From a virus, in the IMG/VR virus record IMGVR_UViG_3300025141_014429, positions 59,029 through 123,028 of that record: a stretch of 64,000 nucleotides of DNA; one strand, 5' to 3'. Made by a program: the position numbers and the translations under genes. The notes beneath the pieces are model-generated. The model ran no database searches. It was not told the DNA's origin and worked only from the letters and a program-made list of their open reading frames with translations. Shown here piece by piece: positions 15,879 to 27,000 of the stretch. Within the stretch, counting starts at the first letter, position 1; every line of letters begins with the position of its first letter.

Positions 15879-17726
15879 ATGCCTAAGAATATCAAAAAGA
15901 AGGTAAAACTAGCTACGAACGTATCTTATCTAAATAAGGATTTTGATAGTTTTAGACAGCAACTAGTAAACTACGCAGCAGCTAATTACAGTAATCAGAT
16001 TAATGACTTTACACAAGCTGGGTTGGGTGGATTGTTTGTTGACATGGCCGCATATGTAGGAGATTCATTATCTTTTTACTTAGATCATCAATTTAACGAA
16101 CTCAATCTTGAAACTGCAATTGAAGAAAAAAATATTGAGAGGTTAGTAAGATTAGCAGGTGTCAAATCTACGCCTAAAGCACCTTCTACTGCATATGTTG
16201 ATGTATCTGTTGTAATTCCTGCAAAACTTGTTAGTGGTGAATATCAACCGGATCCGGATCTTTTACCGGTTATAAAATCAGAAACAGTTTTTTCATCAAC
16301 GAATGGTACGAACTTTTATCTCTATGATGATATCGACTTCAGTATCAGAACAGATGATAATTTCTTAGATGCTATTGTAACAATTAATGGAACAGATTCA
16401 TCAGGAAATCCATCTTCTTTTTCATTGACAAAAGAGGGGGTCTGTTCTAGTGGTCAATTAATTAATGAAACCCATGTCGTTGGAGATTCATTTATTCCTT
16501 TTAGGGTAATAAGTCTTAGAAAAGCTGATGTTTCTGAAATTATTTTTGTTAAGGACTCTGATAATAATGAATATTTTGAAGTAGATAATTTAACGCAAGA
16601 CTTAATTTACAAGAGAGTTTTAAATAACTTTGATGATAAAAATTTAGTAAGGGAAAGAATTGAAATAACACCAGCTTCTCGTAGATTTGTAAAAGAATTT
16701 GATAGACAAACTGGGAAAACAGGCATTAGATTTGGAGGGGGTAGGGCAGATGTTTTTGATGATGACATAATACCTGATCCAAGTGAGTTTGCACTACCGC
16801 TCTATGGGGATAGAAAGACATTTAACAGTGTTACAATTGATCCAAATTCTTTTCTAGAAACACAGACACTAGGAATTGCTCCTAGAAATACTATAATTAC
16901 AGTTGCTTACAGGTCTGGTGGCGGTGTTATTCATAATGTACCCGCATCATCGATATCAGCAGTATCATCATTGTCAATGAATTTTAAAACAACTCCTTCA
17001 CCTGACAATATTGTTAAAATACGTGCTAGTACTTCTGTTAACAACCCGCTTCCAGCAGGAGGTGGAGAAGAAGAACCAACAATTGAAGAGCTTCGCCAAA
17101 TTGCAATTAATAACAAGAACTCCCAAAATAGAATAGTAACTAGACAAGATTTAATATCTAGAATCTACACTATTCCAAATAACTTTGGAAGAGTATTTCG
17201 TGCAGCTATTATTGATAATCCCAACAATCCATTAGCAGCAAGACTTTTTATTATTTCTAGAAATTCCCAGAAACAACTTATAATATCACCGGACACACTA
17301 AAAGACAATTTATCAACATACTTGAATCAATACAGATTAATATCAGAGGCTATTGATATATTAGACGCACCAATTGCAAACATGGCAATTAAATATTCTG
17401 TATCTGTTGAAAAAGGTTATAATGCACAATCTGTCATAAACGATATCAATGCCAGTCTTAAGGATTACTTTAAAGTAGAAAATTTTCAAATTAATCAACC
17501 TATAGTTATAGCTGATGTTTCAAATTTGATACTAAATACACCCGGGTCTTTATCTTTGATTGAACTAAAGTTTATAGGTATGAGTGGGACAATTAATCAA
17601 AGTGTATACTCAAATTATACATATGTACCTTCTGAAAACCTATCAAGAGGTATGTATTTCCCTCCTCCGGGAGGTATATTTGAAATCAAGTATCCCGGCG
17701 TAGATATTGTTGGGAGAGTAATATAA
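15879..17726 (+). CDS. 6: Baseplate wedge protein gp6-like (baseplate J family)
   Basis: A 615-residue protein similar in size and order to T4 gp6 (660 aa), the core wedge subunit that forms the inner baseplate ring. The N-terminal YLNKDFDSFRQQLVNYAAA, the GLGGLFVDMAAYVGDSLSFYLDHQ segment (given in part) and NIERLVRLAGVKSTPKAPS are characteristic of gp6 and its marine homologues. A later stretch, TIEELRQIAINNKNSQNRIVT, with the RQDLISRIY segment after it, is the conserved Baseplate_J motif. GGAGG (15865-15869) precedes the ATG at 15879. Its stop overlaps the next start by one base. Confidence 0.88.
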   Translation: MPKNIKKKVKLATNVSYLNKDFDSFRQQLVNYAAANYSNQINDFTQAGLGGLFVDMAAYVGDSLSFYLDHQFNELNLETAIEEKNIERLVRLAGVKSTPKAPSTAYVDVSVVIPAKLVSGEYQPDPDLLPVIKSETVFSSTNGTNFYLYDDIDFSIRTDDNFLDAIVTINGTDSSGNPSSFSLTKEGVCSSGQLINETHVVGDSFIPFRVISLRKADVSEIIFVKDSDNNEYFEVDNLTQDLIYKRVLNNFDDKNLVRERIEITPASRRFVKEFDRQTGKTGIRFGGGRADVFDDDIIPDPSEFALPLYGDRKTFNSVTIDPNSFLETQTLGIAPRNTIITVAYRSGGGVIHNVPASSISAVSSLSMNFKTTPSPDNIVKIRASTSVNNPLPAGGGEEEPTIEELRQIAINNKNSQNRIVTRQDLISRIYTIPNNFGRVFRAAIIDNPNNPLAARLFIISRNSQKQLIISPDTLKDNLSTYLNQYRLISEAIDILDAPIANMAIKYSVSVEKGYNAQSVINDINASLKDYFKVENFQINQPIVIADVSNLILNTPGSLSLIELKFIGMSGTINQSVYSNYTYVPSENLSRGMYFPPPGGIFEIKYPGVDIVGRVI

Positions 17727-19300
17727 TGTATAGAATATTATCTGCAAGTAAAGATGCATATATCACAAATAAGGTTATAAATAATATTTTTACTGCATCT
17801 GATGCAAATACGGGTCAAGCAGGAACAATAGACTTATTTAAGCTTTACAATGAAAGTAAACTCTCGGGCTCATCTAATGTTATTGAATTGTCTAGAGCAC
17901 TTGTTAAGTTTGATCTAGATCCTTTACGACAACAAATGAAAAAAGATTTAAATATCAATGATTCCAGCTTTAATTGTCAAATTAAACTTCACGATGTTTA
18001 CGGAGGTCAGACCACGCCTAGCAACTTTTCATTAATTGCTTTTCCTCTCGCAATACCTTTCAATGAAGGAACAGGTAGAGATATAGTAAGATACTCAGAT
18101 TTGGGAGCAACTAATTACATAACAGCATCATTTTTTAGTAGTAACGGATTAGCTGTAAAATGGAATTTAGCAGGCGCCATGAAATCCGGATCAAAAGGAG
18201 AGTCAAACATAGACGTGATAGTTAGCGGCAATCTAGATGATGGTGTAGGAGTGCAAGCTTTGTGTGCTGAACAATATTTCAAAACAGGAGAAGAAGATTT
18301 AGTTATAGATGTTACAACAGCAGTTTCTGGAATGTTGTCAAATCAATTATCTGATTATGGCTTTCTAATTGGTTTAAGCGGATCTTATGAGAAAGATAAT
18401 AAAACTTATTTTGTCAAAAGATTTGCATCTCGTAATGCTTCTGATCGATCAAAACATCCAAAAATGATTGTAAGGTATGATGATGCAATAATTGATGATA
18501 GACAAAATTTTATATTCAGTTCTTCAGGTTCTTTGTTTCTTAATAATTACAATCAAGGAAAGCCGGCAAATCTTATAGACTCTAGTGGGACAGAAATTAA
18601 AGGACACAATTGCTTAAAGTTGACTATAAAAACTGGAAGTTATACTCAAACAGTTAATGCATCGCAGTTTTCTTACAGCAGCTCAGAACCTTTCTTGACA
18701 GGAGTATACTCAGCTTCATTTGCAGTCTCTGAGTACAATTCTGTATTAAGACCTTTTGTTTTAGCATCGTCAAGTGTTACTTTTACTGAAACTTGGCATA
18801 GGAATGATGGAAGTCATGGTTTTTTAACTAGTTCTTTTACTATTAGTGCTAATGACAGAATAACATTTTTTAACGGAACTAACAGAATATTAGCAACTAT
18901 AACAAATTTAAAACCAAATTATTTTAATAACGAAGTAGTCAGGCTAAGAGTTTATGCTGAAGATAGAGATCGCCCAATAAAGGCACTTAAACTCCCGTAT
19001 TACAATCCGAGTAACATATACAAGGAGATGTATTATCAAATTATTGACTTTGATTCAAAAGAAATAATAATTCCTTTTGATACAGCAAATAACTCTACAA
19101 AAATGTCTACAGACTCTCAAGGAATGTTTTTCAATTTGCATATTGAATCGTTACCTCCTGGGAGGATTTATCAGTTTCAATTTTTGATAAATGATAAAGA
19201 TAGTAATCAAATATTAGAAAATGTTGCAGGAAAATTTAAAGTAGAACATAAATATGATCCAAAGCATGATTTAATTGATGATGACAGTCTGTCATCTTAG
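17726..19300 (+). CDS. Virion protein with N-terminal DNRLRE-like domain
   Basis: A 524-residue protein. The first ~250 residues show the layout of the DNRLRE beta-sandwich: RALVKFDL near residue 55, an internal LHDVYGG, and VKRFASRNASDRSKHPKMIV with YDD after it near 245, which matches the family ending (F.SRe....PpKLvV.Y). The rest is rich in Ser/Gly/Thr beta strands (FSSSGSLFL, TSSFTISAND). Such modules are stem or carbohydrate-binding parts of surface and fibre proteins. It directly follows gp6 and precedes the large LamG protein, so a baseplate-attached fibre or peripheral wedge component is likely. No T4 homologue is recognised. Confidence 0.6.
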   Translation: MYRILSASKDAYITNKVINNIFTASDANTGQAGTIDLFKLYNESKLSGSSNVIELSRALVKFDLDPLRQQMKKDLNINDSSFNCQIKLHDVYGGQTTPSNFSLIAFPLAIPFNEGTGRDIVRYSDLGATNYITASFFSSNGLAVKWNLAGAMKSGSKGESNIDVIVSGNLDDGVGVQALCAEQYFKTGEEDLVIDVTTAVSGMLSNQLSDYGFLIGLSGSYEKDNKTYFVKRFASRNASDRSKHPKMIVRYDDAIIDDRQNFIFSSSGSLFLNNYNQGKPANLIDSSGTEIKGHNCLKLTIKTGSYTQTVNASQFSYSSSEPFLTGVYSASFAVSEYNSVLRPFVLASSSVTFTETWHRNDGSHGFLTSSFTISANDRITFFNGTNRILATITNLKPNYFNNEVVRLRVYAEDRDRPIKALKLPYYNPSNIYKEMYYQIIDFDSKEIIIPFDTANNSTKMSTDSQGMFFNLHIESLPPGRIYQFQFLINDKDSNQILENVAGKFKVEHKYDPKHDLIDDDSLSS

Positions 19301-19308
19301 GAATCACA

Positions 19309-22300
19309 ATGAGCTATAGATTATTCAAGCTTAAAAAACCAAAGTTATTTAAACCCAATTATAAACGAGGTGATAAAAGCTTGGGGTTGACAACAAATCC
19401 AAACAATGTTGCTATAGGAGGTGTTGTAGGCAATAGTGCTAGTACTTCTTCATTCAGGTATGAGAGTAATAAAAGTCTAAAATCTACACAACAACTTAAT
19501 ATTGACTATACATTTTTTGAAAATCATACATTTTTTGATTCTGCATTATCAAAAACAAATATAGCTTTTGATAAAATTATTAATAAGTATCCTTTTGATG
19601 GATCTATTCAAGAAATTGAAGACTTTGAGGATAATTTAACAGGTTTTGAAAATCACGTATTAGATAATTATCCTAAACATACAGGTAGTCTTGTTCTTTC
19701 TGGAACAGCAATTAACGAGGATCCTGCAAATGGATACGAATCCGGTCTGGGTCAATACGTAGTTGTAAAAGATGGTAAAGGCCTAGAGTTTCCAAGTTTT
19801 TCAAAAGATAGTACAGCTATTGCTGATCTAGATCCGGATAATAATTCTTTTACTTTTGAATTTTTTATTAACTTACCGTTCCAGCCTAACTCAAATCAAA
19901 TAATATGTCAAAAAAGAGCTTCTCTATCTAAGAATATAACAGTAGCATTAGAATCTTCCATTGATAAAAATTTTGCAGGTATCAAGTTTGGTGTAACAAA
20001 TGGTACAGAATTTTTATTTTTAAGTAGTTCTATTGATAAGGGTGAGTTTAAACATATAACTTTGCAGTTTGATAACGAGGGCGGATTTACTGAACAACAA
20101 AAACTTAAATACTATGTAGACGGTGAACTAATTGTAACCTCAAGTACACAATTTCAATTAAGCAATATCATGCTTGATAAGGCTGATTTTATAATAGGAT
20201 CCGGATCACAAGTAAGGATTGATCAACAAATATTTACTCCGGATCAAACGTTATCCGGGTCAATTGATGAATTTAGATTTTTTCATTCTGCTAGACAAGA
20301 AGATTCTGTAGAAAAACAAATGTTTAAAAATATACATGCTACTTCTGATTTGAAAGCTTATTATAGATTTAATGAAACTGCTGAGTCACATAATCTTAAT
20401 AATATAGTTCTAGATAGTTCAGGTAATTCAAGACATGCAAAAATAACAAATTACACCACAGATTGCAGATCTACAGTAAGCCCAGTCAAAGCTGAAAACT
20501 TAAAAAGAAATCCTGTCTTATTTTTCGTACAAACAGTAGCAAATCTAAATACAAGACTTATTAACTCTGCTAGTTTTTACGACGAATTCAATCCGAACTT
20601 AATAACTAAATTGGTTCCTGCACAATTATTCTTAGAAGGAGAAAACTTTGAAGGTTTAGATCAAAATAATCCACTAACAGGTTTTGAGTCTACACCCCAG
20701 CAAAGTGGTATGCCTGGTTCTGGAAAGTTTGGAAGTTCACAATTACTAGTTTCATTTTTGCTTATTTGGGCAAAGTTTTTTGATGAGCTCAAATTGTTTG
20801 TTGATTCATTTGGAGACGTAAGAGATGTTAACTACGACACAGCAGATACAACCCCAGATATTTTTTTAAAAGCACTAGCTACACACTATAATATTGAATT
20901 GCCTGACTTTTTCCCTAATGCTGATTTAAATCAATTGACTGCAGGCGAAGGCATATATAGTGTGGGATCACAAAGAAGTAAATATACACTTGAATATATA
21001 CAAAATCAATTATGGCGTAGGATATTAACAAATGCTGTGCACTTACAAAAGTCTACCGGAACAATAGAAGGAATAAGAAGTACTCTTCGAACAATGGGTG
21101 TTAATGTTGACGATATATTCACAATTAGAGAATACGGCGGACAAACAAAAATAACATTAGACGGAATAAGAGTAGATAAGACTGATAATATTCGAATGCT
21201 AGCATTTACAGGTAGTTTATCGCAAGTAACACCTACCCTAAATTATCAAGGGATTCCTGATACTTTACCTTTTTTAAAAAGCGGTTATCTGTCTAGTTCT
21301 AGATTAGAAATAGGCCGTCCTGAACCTGAGGGCACATTTGTTAGCAAAGACTTGTTTTTTCCTCATGGAGTATCTAATAATGTTAATGACGGCCTTTTGT
21401 CATCCGGATCTTTTACTTATGAGGGCGTGTATAGATTTCCTCACTTGAAAACAGGATCCTATCCATTATACCAGAGCTTAGCAAGACTTCATGTCACAGG
21501 AACAGATCATCCTACACACAAGCACGGAGTATTGACAAATTTAGTTTTAAAGTCTGGCTCTGCACCTGTTTTTACACTATACGCACATCCAGGACAGACA
21601 AATACAGTAGCTACAGATCAATTGATTAATTTTGATATTAACATGCCTACAGGTTCAATTTTTGATGGTAATTTTTGGCATATTTCTTTTGGGCGAAAAC
21701 GAGGAGATCTTGTATTTGAAAAAGAGTCTATAGATTCTTTTAACAAGTCATCTGTATCTTCATCTTACTTTTTAAGAGTAGCTCGAGTTGGTGATAGACG
21801 TCTAAGAAATGTATACACAGAATCAATTGTTAGAGCTGAAGATAACGGGGTCACTTTACAATACTTCCAGAATGCTTTCCAGCAAAAATCAGCACTTAAC
21901 ACTTCAGGATCATTTATTGTAATAGGTAGCCAAAGTATAGAACCCCATAGATTTTATTTTTTAAATAAAACTGCATTAGAAGAAGTTGTTCGAACTACAG
22001 ACTTTGCAGGAGAAATAAGTCAAAATAGATTTTGGTCTAGAGCAGTAACAGATAGAGAATTTAGAGAACATGCTAAAAATTTAAAGTCATTAGGTTCTGA
22101 AGATCCTAGATTTAACTACAATTTTATAACTCACAATACAGGAACATTCGAACAAATAAGACTTTGGACAATGTCAAAACAAGGAACGTCAAGTTCGGAT
22201 GGATCTGGTAATGTAAGGTTGTTTGATTTTTCACAAAATAATTTTCATTTAATGGGTACAGGATTTGAGCCAAATAAAATAGTATTTAATACAAATCAGT

Positions 22301-22887
22301 TAAGATACACAATGTTAAACCCACAATTTGATGTTGCAGGAACAACTAATAAAGTTAGAATCAGAAGTTTGCAACAGTTTGATCCTATTAAGCAAATAGG
22401 ATATCCTTACGCTTCAACTGCACCTGTATATAATGTACCTGAAAATGAAGAAGTTATTGATGATTTAAGATTTAGTTTAGAGATGAGCTTAGTAAAAGCA
22501 CTTAATGAAGATATTGTAAATATGTTTAGTGACTATCAATTTATTGAAAATGCTCTTGGGAGGACCAATTTACTGTTCTCAGAAAAATACCCTGAGTTAG
22601 ATCAAGTTAGAAAAAATTACTTTGAAAATACAACTGGAAAGCTTGACATTGATAAATACTATAAGCTTTTCAAGTGGTTTAACGATACTTTTTCTAGCAC
22701 TATAGAACATATGTTACCTTCAAAAACTAAATTCATGGGAATTAATTTTGTTATTGAATCTCATGCCTTAGAACGTCACAAGTTTAAATATTATTATGAC
22801 GAGATATATTTAAAAGCTTTGCAACGTGATCCTTCTAGAGGGGTAATTCTTCTTTCACAATTTGTGGGTACACTAAAAAAATTCTAA
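19309..22887 (+). CDS. Large baseplate/tail protein with LamG-like and tail-protein-I-like domains
   Basis: A 1192-residue virion protein. Residues about 170-335 form a concanavalin-like LamG domain: NSFTFEFFINLPF, then ITLQFDN, YYVDGELIV and SGSIDEFRFFHSARQ, the standard strand pattern. Around 560-640 the segment LWRRILTNAVHLQKSTGTIE, with GIRSTLRTMGV after it, resembles phage tail protein I-type sequences that attach fibres to the baseplate. The C-terminal region has LPSKTKFMGINFVIESHALE followed by a YYYDEIYL helix, a closing motif seen in T4-like marine virion proteins. It is therefore probably a wedge or fibre-docking protein (gp7/gp8-like position) with a carbohydrate-binding module. 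The exact counterpart in T4 is unclear. Confidence 0.65.
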   Translation: MSYRLFKLKKPKLFKPNYKRGDKSLGLTTNPNNVAIGGVVGNSASTSSFRYESNKSLKSTQQLNIDYTFFENHTFFDSALSKTNIAFDKIINKYPFDGSIQEIEDFEDNLTGFENHVLDNYPKHTGSLVLSGTAINEDPANGYESGLGQYVVVKDGKGLEFPSFSKDSTAIADLDPDNNSFTFEFFINLPFQPNSNQIICQKRASLSKNITVALESSIDKNFAGIKFGVTNGTEFLFLSSSIDKGEFKHITLQFDNEGGFTEQQKLKYYVDGELIVTSSTQFQLSNIMLDKADFIIGSGSQVRIDQQIFTPDQTLSGSIDEFRFFHSARQEDSVEKQMFKNIHATSDLKAYYRFNETAESHNLNNIVLDSSGNSRHAKITNYTTDCRSTVSPVKAENLKRNPVLFFVQTVANLNTRLINSASFYDEFNPNLITKLVPAQLFLEGENFEGLDQNNPLTGFESTPQQSGMPGSGKFGSSQLLVSFLLIWAKFFDELKLFVDSFGDVRDVNYDTADTTPDIFLKALATHYNIELPDFFPNADLNQLTAGEGIYSVGSQRSKYTLEYIQNQLWRRILTNAVHLQKSTGTIEGIRSTLRTMGVNVDDIFTIREYGGQTKITLDGIRVDKTDNIRMLAFTGSLSQVTPTLNYQGIPDTLPFLKSGYLSSSRLEIGRPEPEGTFVSKDLFFPHGVSNNVNDGLLSSGSFTYEGVYRFPHLKTGSYPLYQSLARLHVTGTDHPTHKHGVLTNLVLKSGSAPVFTLYAHPGQTNTVATDQLINFDINMPTGSIFDGNFWHISFGRKRGDLVFEKESIDSFNKSSVSSSYFLRVARVGDRRLRNVYTESIVRAEDNGVTLQYFQNAFQQKSALNTSGSFIVIGSQSIEPHRFYFLNKTALEEVVRTTDFAGEISQNRFWSRAVTDREFREHAKNLKSLGSEDPRFNYNFITHNTGTFEQIRLWTMSKQGTSSSDGSGNVRLFDFSQNNFHLMGTGFEPNKIVFNTNQLRYTMLNPQFDVAGTTNKVRIRSLQQFDPIKQIGYPYASTAPVYNVPENEEVIDDLRFSLEMSLVKALNEDIVNMFSDYQFIENALGRTNLLFSEKYPELDQVRKNYFENTTGKLDIDKYYKLFKWFNDTFSSTIEHMLPSKTKFMGINFVIESHALERHKFKYYYDEIYLKALQRDPSRGVILLSQFVGTLKKF

Positions 22888-22897
22888 AGAGTAAACT

Positions 22898-24037
22898 ATG
22901 CCGGCAATCAAACCTACAAATCCATACCCAACAATACCCACGTTTACAGATATTCCGGGCATTGATAGACCTACAACCTATGCTACATCAAGTAGTGTTA
23001 AATTACCTTCAAGTGTGTCAACTCCTGCAACGCAAAGAATTGGCATGGAGCAAGAAGTTCAAACAGCATCAACGACTAGCCTGGCACTCACCGGATCCGA
23101 TGGCGCACGTTTAGGTTTTGGTGAAAGAGTAGGAGCTGTTACAGTTTTTGGTACTGATATCAATCCGGGTAGCGCAACACAAGCTGTGGATTCTAGACGA
23201 CAAGGAACTAGTGTTACAACATTTGCTAGATTTGATAATTTGATATATCCACTTATGAGAATGACAGACAAGAAGTTGACAAACAAAACACCTTTTGTTA
23301 ATTTTAAAGCTAACCCAGAGGCTTATGGTCAGCCAAAACTTTTTCACAATCCTGACGATGAAACAGCTAAATATGCATTTCTAGATATCCCAGGCAATAC
23401 AAACCCAGTTACATATATAAAATTAGGAGAAGGGTATCTATCCTATCCCTTCGTCCTCGATTTAATTAATTATAAGGAGCCTGATCAGTTAGATGGTGTG
23501 ATTGAAGTTTTTGATGTTAGAAAGAGTTTTGCACACACGTCAATAACAGATTATAATTTTATGAAAGGTGTGCATTCTGATCTAGGTGGAGGTTATCTTA
23601 AAAATAATAAAGGAACGTCAAGACTAACTAGTCTTTTTGAATACGCAGTAGGCGAATCAGTAGACTTTTTTGAAGATGCAGAAGATTTATTTTTTACCAA
23701 CCACAATACAGTTACTGGATCTTACACAACAGGAGGCGTCCCATTAAGAAAATTTGCCGTCCCTGGAATAGTTTCTGAAGGTACTTACAAAGATTCACCT
23801 TTTTCTGATACAGCTGCAGAAAACTATACGTCTGGTAGCTATGAAATGTTTAATCTACCAACTAGCAAACCACTGACAACTACATTATATGATCTATTAT
23901 ACGGTAATAATAATCCACCCTATTCAAGTATGTCAGAGGTAGGAACTCGTTTTAAGTCTGCAACATGCGGATTACAATATGGCGAGAGTAATCCATTAGG
24001 AACTGATTCGATTGCTTTCGGAGGTTTAAAGAAGTAA
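22898..24037 (+). CDS. Virion structural protein, unknown family
   Basis: A 379-residue protein that I do not recognise. The N-terminus is proline-rich (PTNPYPTIPTFTDIPG) and lacks a signal peptide. The rest is Gly/Ser/Thr- and aromatic-rich with motifs such as FARFDNLIYPLMRMTDKKLT and a final FGGLKK, typical of phage tail components. It sits between two large tail proteins, starting 10 bases after one and ending directly against the ATG of the next, so it is expressed as part of the baseplate/fibre operon. A connector or chaperone-free fibre subunit is possible. Confidence 0.55.
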   Translation: MPAIKPTNPYPTIPTFTDIPGIDRPTTYATSSSVKLPSSVSTPATQRIGMEQEVQTASTTSLALTGSDGARLGFGERVGAVTVFGTDINPGSATQAVDSRRQGTSVTTFARFDNLIYPLMRMTDKKLTNKTPFVNFKANPEAYGQPKLFHNPDDETAKYAFLDIPGNTNPVTYIKLGEGYLSYPFVLDLINYKEPDQLDGVIEVFDVRKSFAHTSITDYNFMKGVHSDLGGGYLKNNKGTSRLTSLFEYAVGESVDFFEDAEDLFFTNHNTVTGSYTTGGVPLRKFAVPGIVSEGTYKDSPFSDTAAENYTSGSYEMFNLPTSKPLTTTLYDLLYGNNNPPYSSMSEVGTRFKSATCGLQYGESNPLGTDSIAFGGLKK

Positions 24038-27000
24038 ATGCCAAAAGTATTTTTAACAGGAAGCGGAGTAACAAGAGGTTATTTGACAGGATCAGGTTTT
24101 ATATCTAATCCTCCTCGTTATCTCATAAGACAATTTGATTCTGCAACGGGATCTTACCCTACAATAGCTAGAACTGGTGACGCGTCTAGGATGGGTAATT
24201 ATAGTGTTAGTTTTGATGACACTAGTACTATGATTTTTGATGATCCTTATGCAGAGGCAGAAATAAACTTTGACATGGTATTCCAGACTAAAATTGTTCC
24301 GATTACAACACCAGGTATTTATTATGGACCGGTAAACTCAAATATTCTTGGAGAAGGTTACAAGGAGGTTATTGAACCGACAATAAAAGAGACGTTTTTG
24401 TCACCCTTAGATGATGATACAATAACGCTGACAGATACAGATGGTAACTCTGTTGTTTTTACGTTTAAGTACGGTCTAAACTTAAGTGGTTTAGCCAATA
24501 ACGAAGTTCAAATACCGATTAATCGCTATGATAGAAAATTATTGGCTAAAAACTTTACAAAAAAAATTAATGAACACCCGGGAATAAAAATTCAAGCTAT
24601 ACTGCTTGATGAACCTAAAAAATTTAGACTTCCAGGTAGAAATGATGCCGGCAAATCAGAATCTTTTGCTAACGGTACAATCAAGCTTCGTCAACAAAAA
24701 CCAGGAACAGCAGGTAATAAGGCTATAACTAAGTCGCTAACTGCACCTTCTATTTTTGGAACCATCGAAGGAATATCTATAACAAATTTTTCTGGTGGTA
24801 AAGATATTAGCAGAATATCATACCCGCAAGTTTTAGATTCTGACATACAGCTAAAAATACAAGAACAAGGAATTGCAACACCTAATTTTAGTTCTGAAAA
24901 CTTAGATAATTCAGGCGGTGTTATAAGAAAAGGCATATCAGATGCACATATTAGGTTTACGAAAGGTGAAGATTTAACTGCATTTGATGATTCTAGAATT
25001 GACATTAGAGGCGATGTATTTTATGAAGTAGGAACTCCAGAAAATATTTATCCAGGGTTTTCTAGTAAATTGTCTGATAAGACTCAAATTGTAATAGACA
25101 TAAGTTCAGCAATAAAGTCTTCCATAGGGTATAATACAAAAGGTAGTCAACCAAAGTCACAGACTTCACTGAATGATACCTCAGGCGCTAGACAACGCTT
25201 AATGGCATATTACAATCCGACAATTAAAAAGTGGGAAACAATAGCAAGAGGTATTAATTCTAACTACTCTGATCAATCACAAATAATATATAATTCTATA
25301 ATGAATGAGGCAGTAATAGGATTTGGACCACTAGCGTCTGGATTTCAACTTATAGGGACTAGTAGTAATTCTTCAATTAACAATGCTAAGTTACTAGATG
25401 ATAATGTTTTAGCTAGTCTTGAAAAACCAATAAGTAATTTTGGATTTCCATTTAGCGGTAAGTATCATGCTACGTCTAGTCAGACATTTAAAATGTCTAG
25501 TTATATCAATCAACCATTTGTGGTTGAAAAAGTTGTAATTGATTTTGATGCAGAGTTTGAAGGAGTTGGGAAGAACACATATGTAGGTAAATTTGGACCA
25601 ACATTTGGTTACAATAATGGTGCAGGTAATGAGTCTGACAAGGGAAATATTGACTTAACAAAAATGCAAAAATTTAATTTTTTCCTTTTAAGACAATTTG
25701 AAAGTAAAAAACCGCACACAGAAAATTATTCAATAGGTTTTGCTACAGCTTTTTTTGACCTAACTCCGGCAGATTATACACACTTTACATCTTCAATACC
25801 TGGGCACTTTTATTTAGGTCCAAGTGGAAGCAATGAAACAACATACGTGACAACAGGTAGAGAAATGATCACTTATGGAAGCATGCTCCATATAGTAACT
25901 TCATCTGCATATTCATCTAAGTCTGATTTAGAAGATCCAGCTTCAGGAATAAATTTTGACACAATATTCAATAGTAAACTTGCTGGTGATGCTAACTACA
26001 TTATAGACACAAAATTTAATGCATCTTTAGGATATAACAAACCATATACAGGAAGTTTCTCTATAGAATTTCCATGTCGTCATACTGCACAAACGCTACC
26101 TGTATCAAGCTTTAGTTCAGTCAAAGTAGGAACCAATCAGCGAGCTAATTTTCTCAATAATGATTTTTCAAGCAGGGGCGGAAGTAGACTGGAAAAATCA
26201 TCAAGAGCACTTGTCAATGGTCAACAGAGCTTAAAGAAAGGAGGGCCCTCTTCAGTTTCATGTCGATCTGCTACAGTGGTTCCAGATGTTTTTGAAACAA
26301 GCGATGCATCTTCACTTGACAAAGTTTCACCTTACATTCTTTTTCCTAACGATGAACTAGTCTTAGGTTTCCAGTACCCATTAGCCGGCAATATAATTAA
26401 TTATGGCATACCTGGATCTGATGAAACTCTATTTGACCAAATAACATTTACAGGACCGGCTAAATTAACACTTTATGGATCACAAATTAAAAAGAATGTT
26501 GAATTTCATGATACACTCAATCAACCACTGACTTCAGATGCAGTTCACGAAGTAATACACTATGATAACCCTGTTATAGATCAATTTGATTTAGCGCAAA
26601 GAACAGAGTATGTTGACAGTTCACTTGATCAATTTAATGAAACCGGTTTTATATTAAGGACTAATAATCCTGCAAGTAGGATTGGTAAAAAAATTGAAAG
26701 CTTAATTTCAGGCTCTGTTGTGGGTATGAATGGTGCTTTTTCTAGATACAGACAGGCTTACGCATTTAGTCAAATTTATTTTGACTCTATGCTTCCAAAT
26801 GTTAGACAGCTATTTATTGATAGTCAAAATCTTGAATCTGTGCCTAGTGTTAATTACACTGTAAATTATGGTAATACAATAACACACATCGTCGGTTTGA
26901 ATATAGAAGCAAAGACAGATTCAGTTTGGCCTGATAACAGTGGTCTATCAAAGTCAGTTGACTATACACTTCCTTTCAATTTATCAGATAATAAAGGACA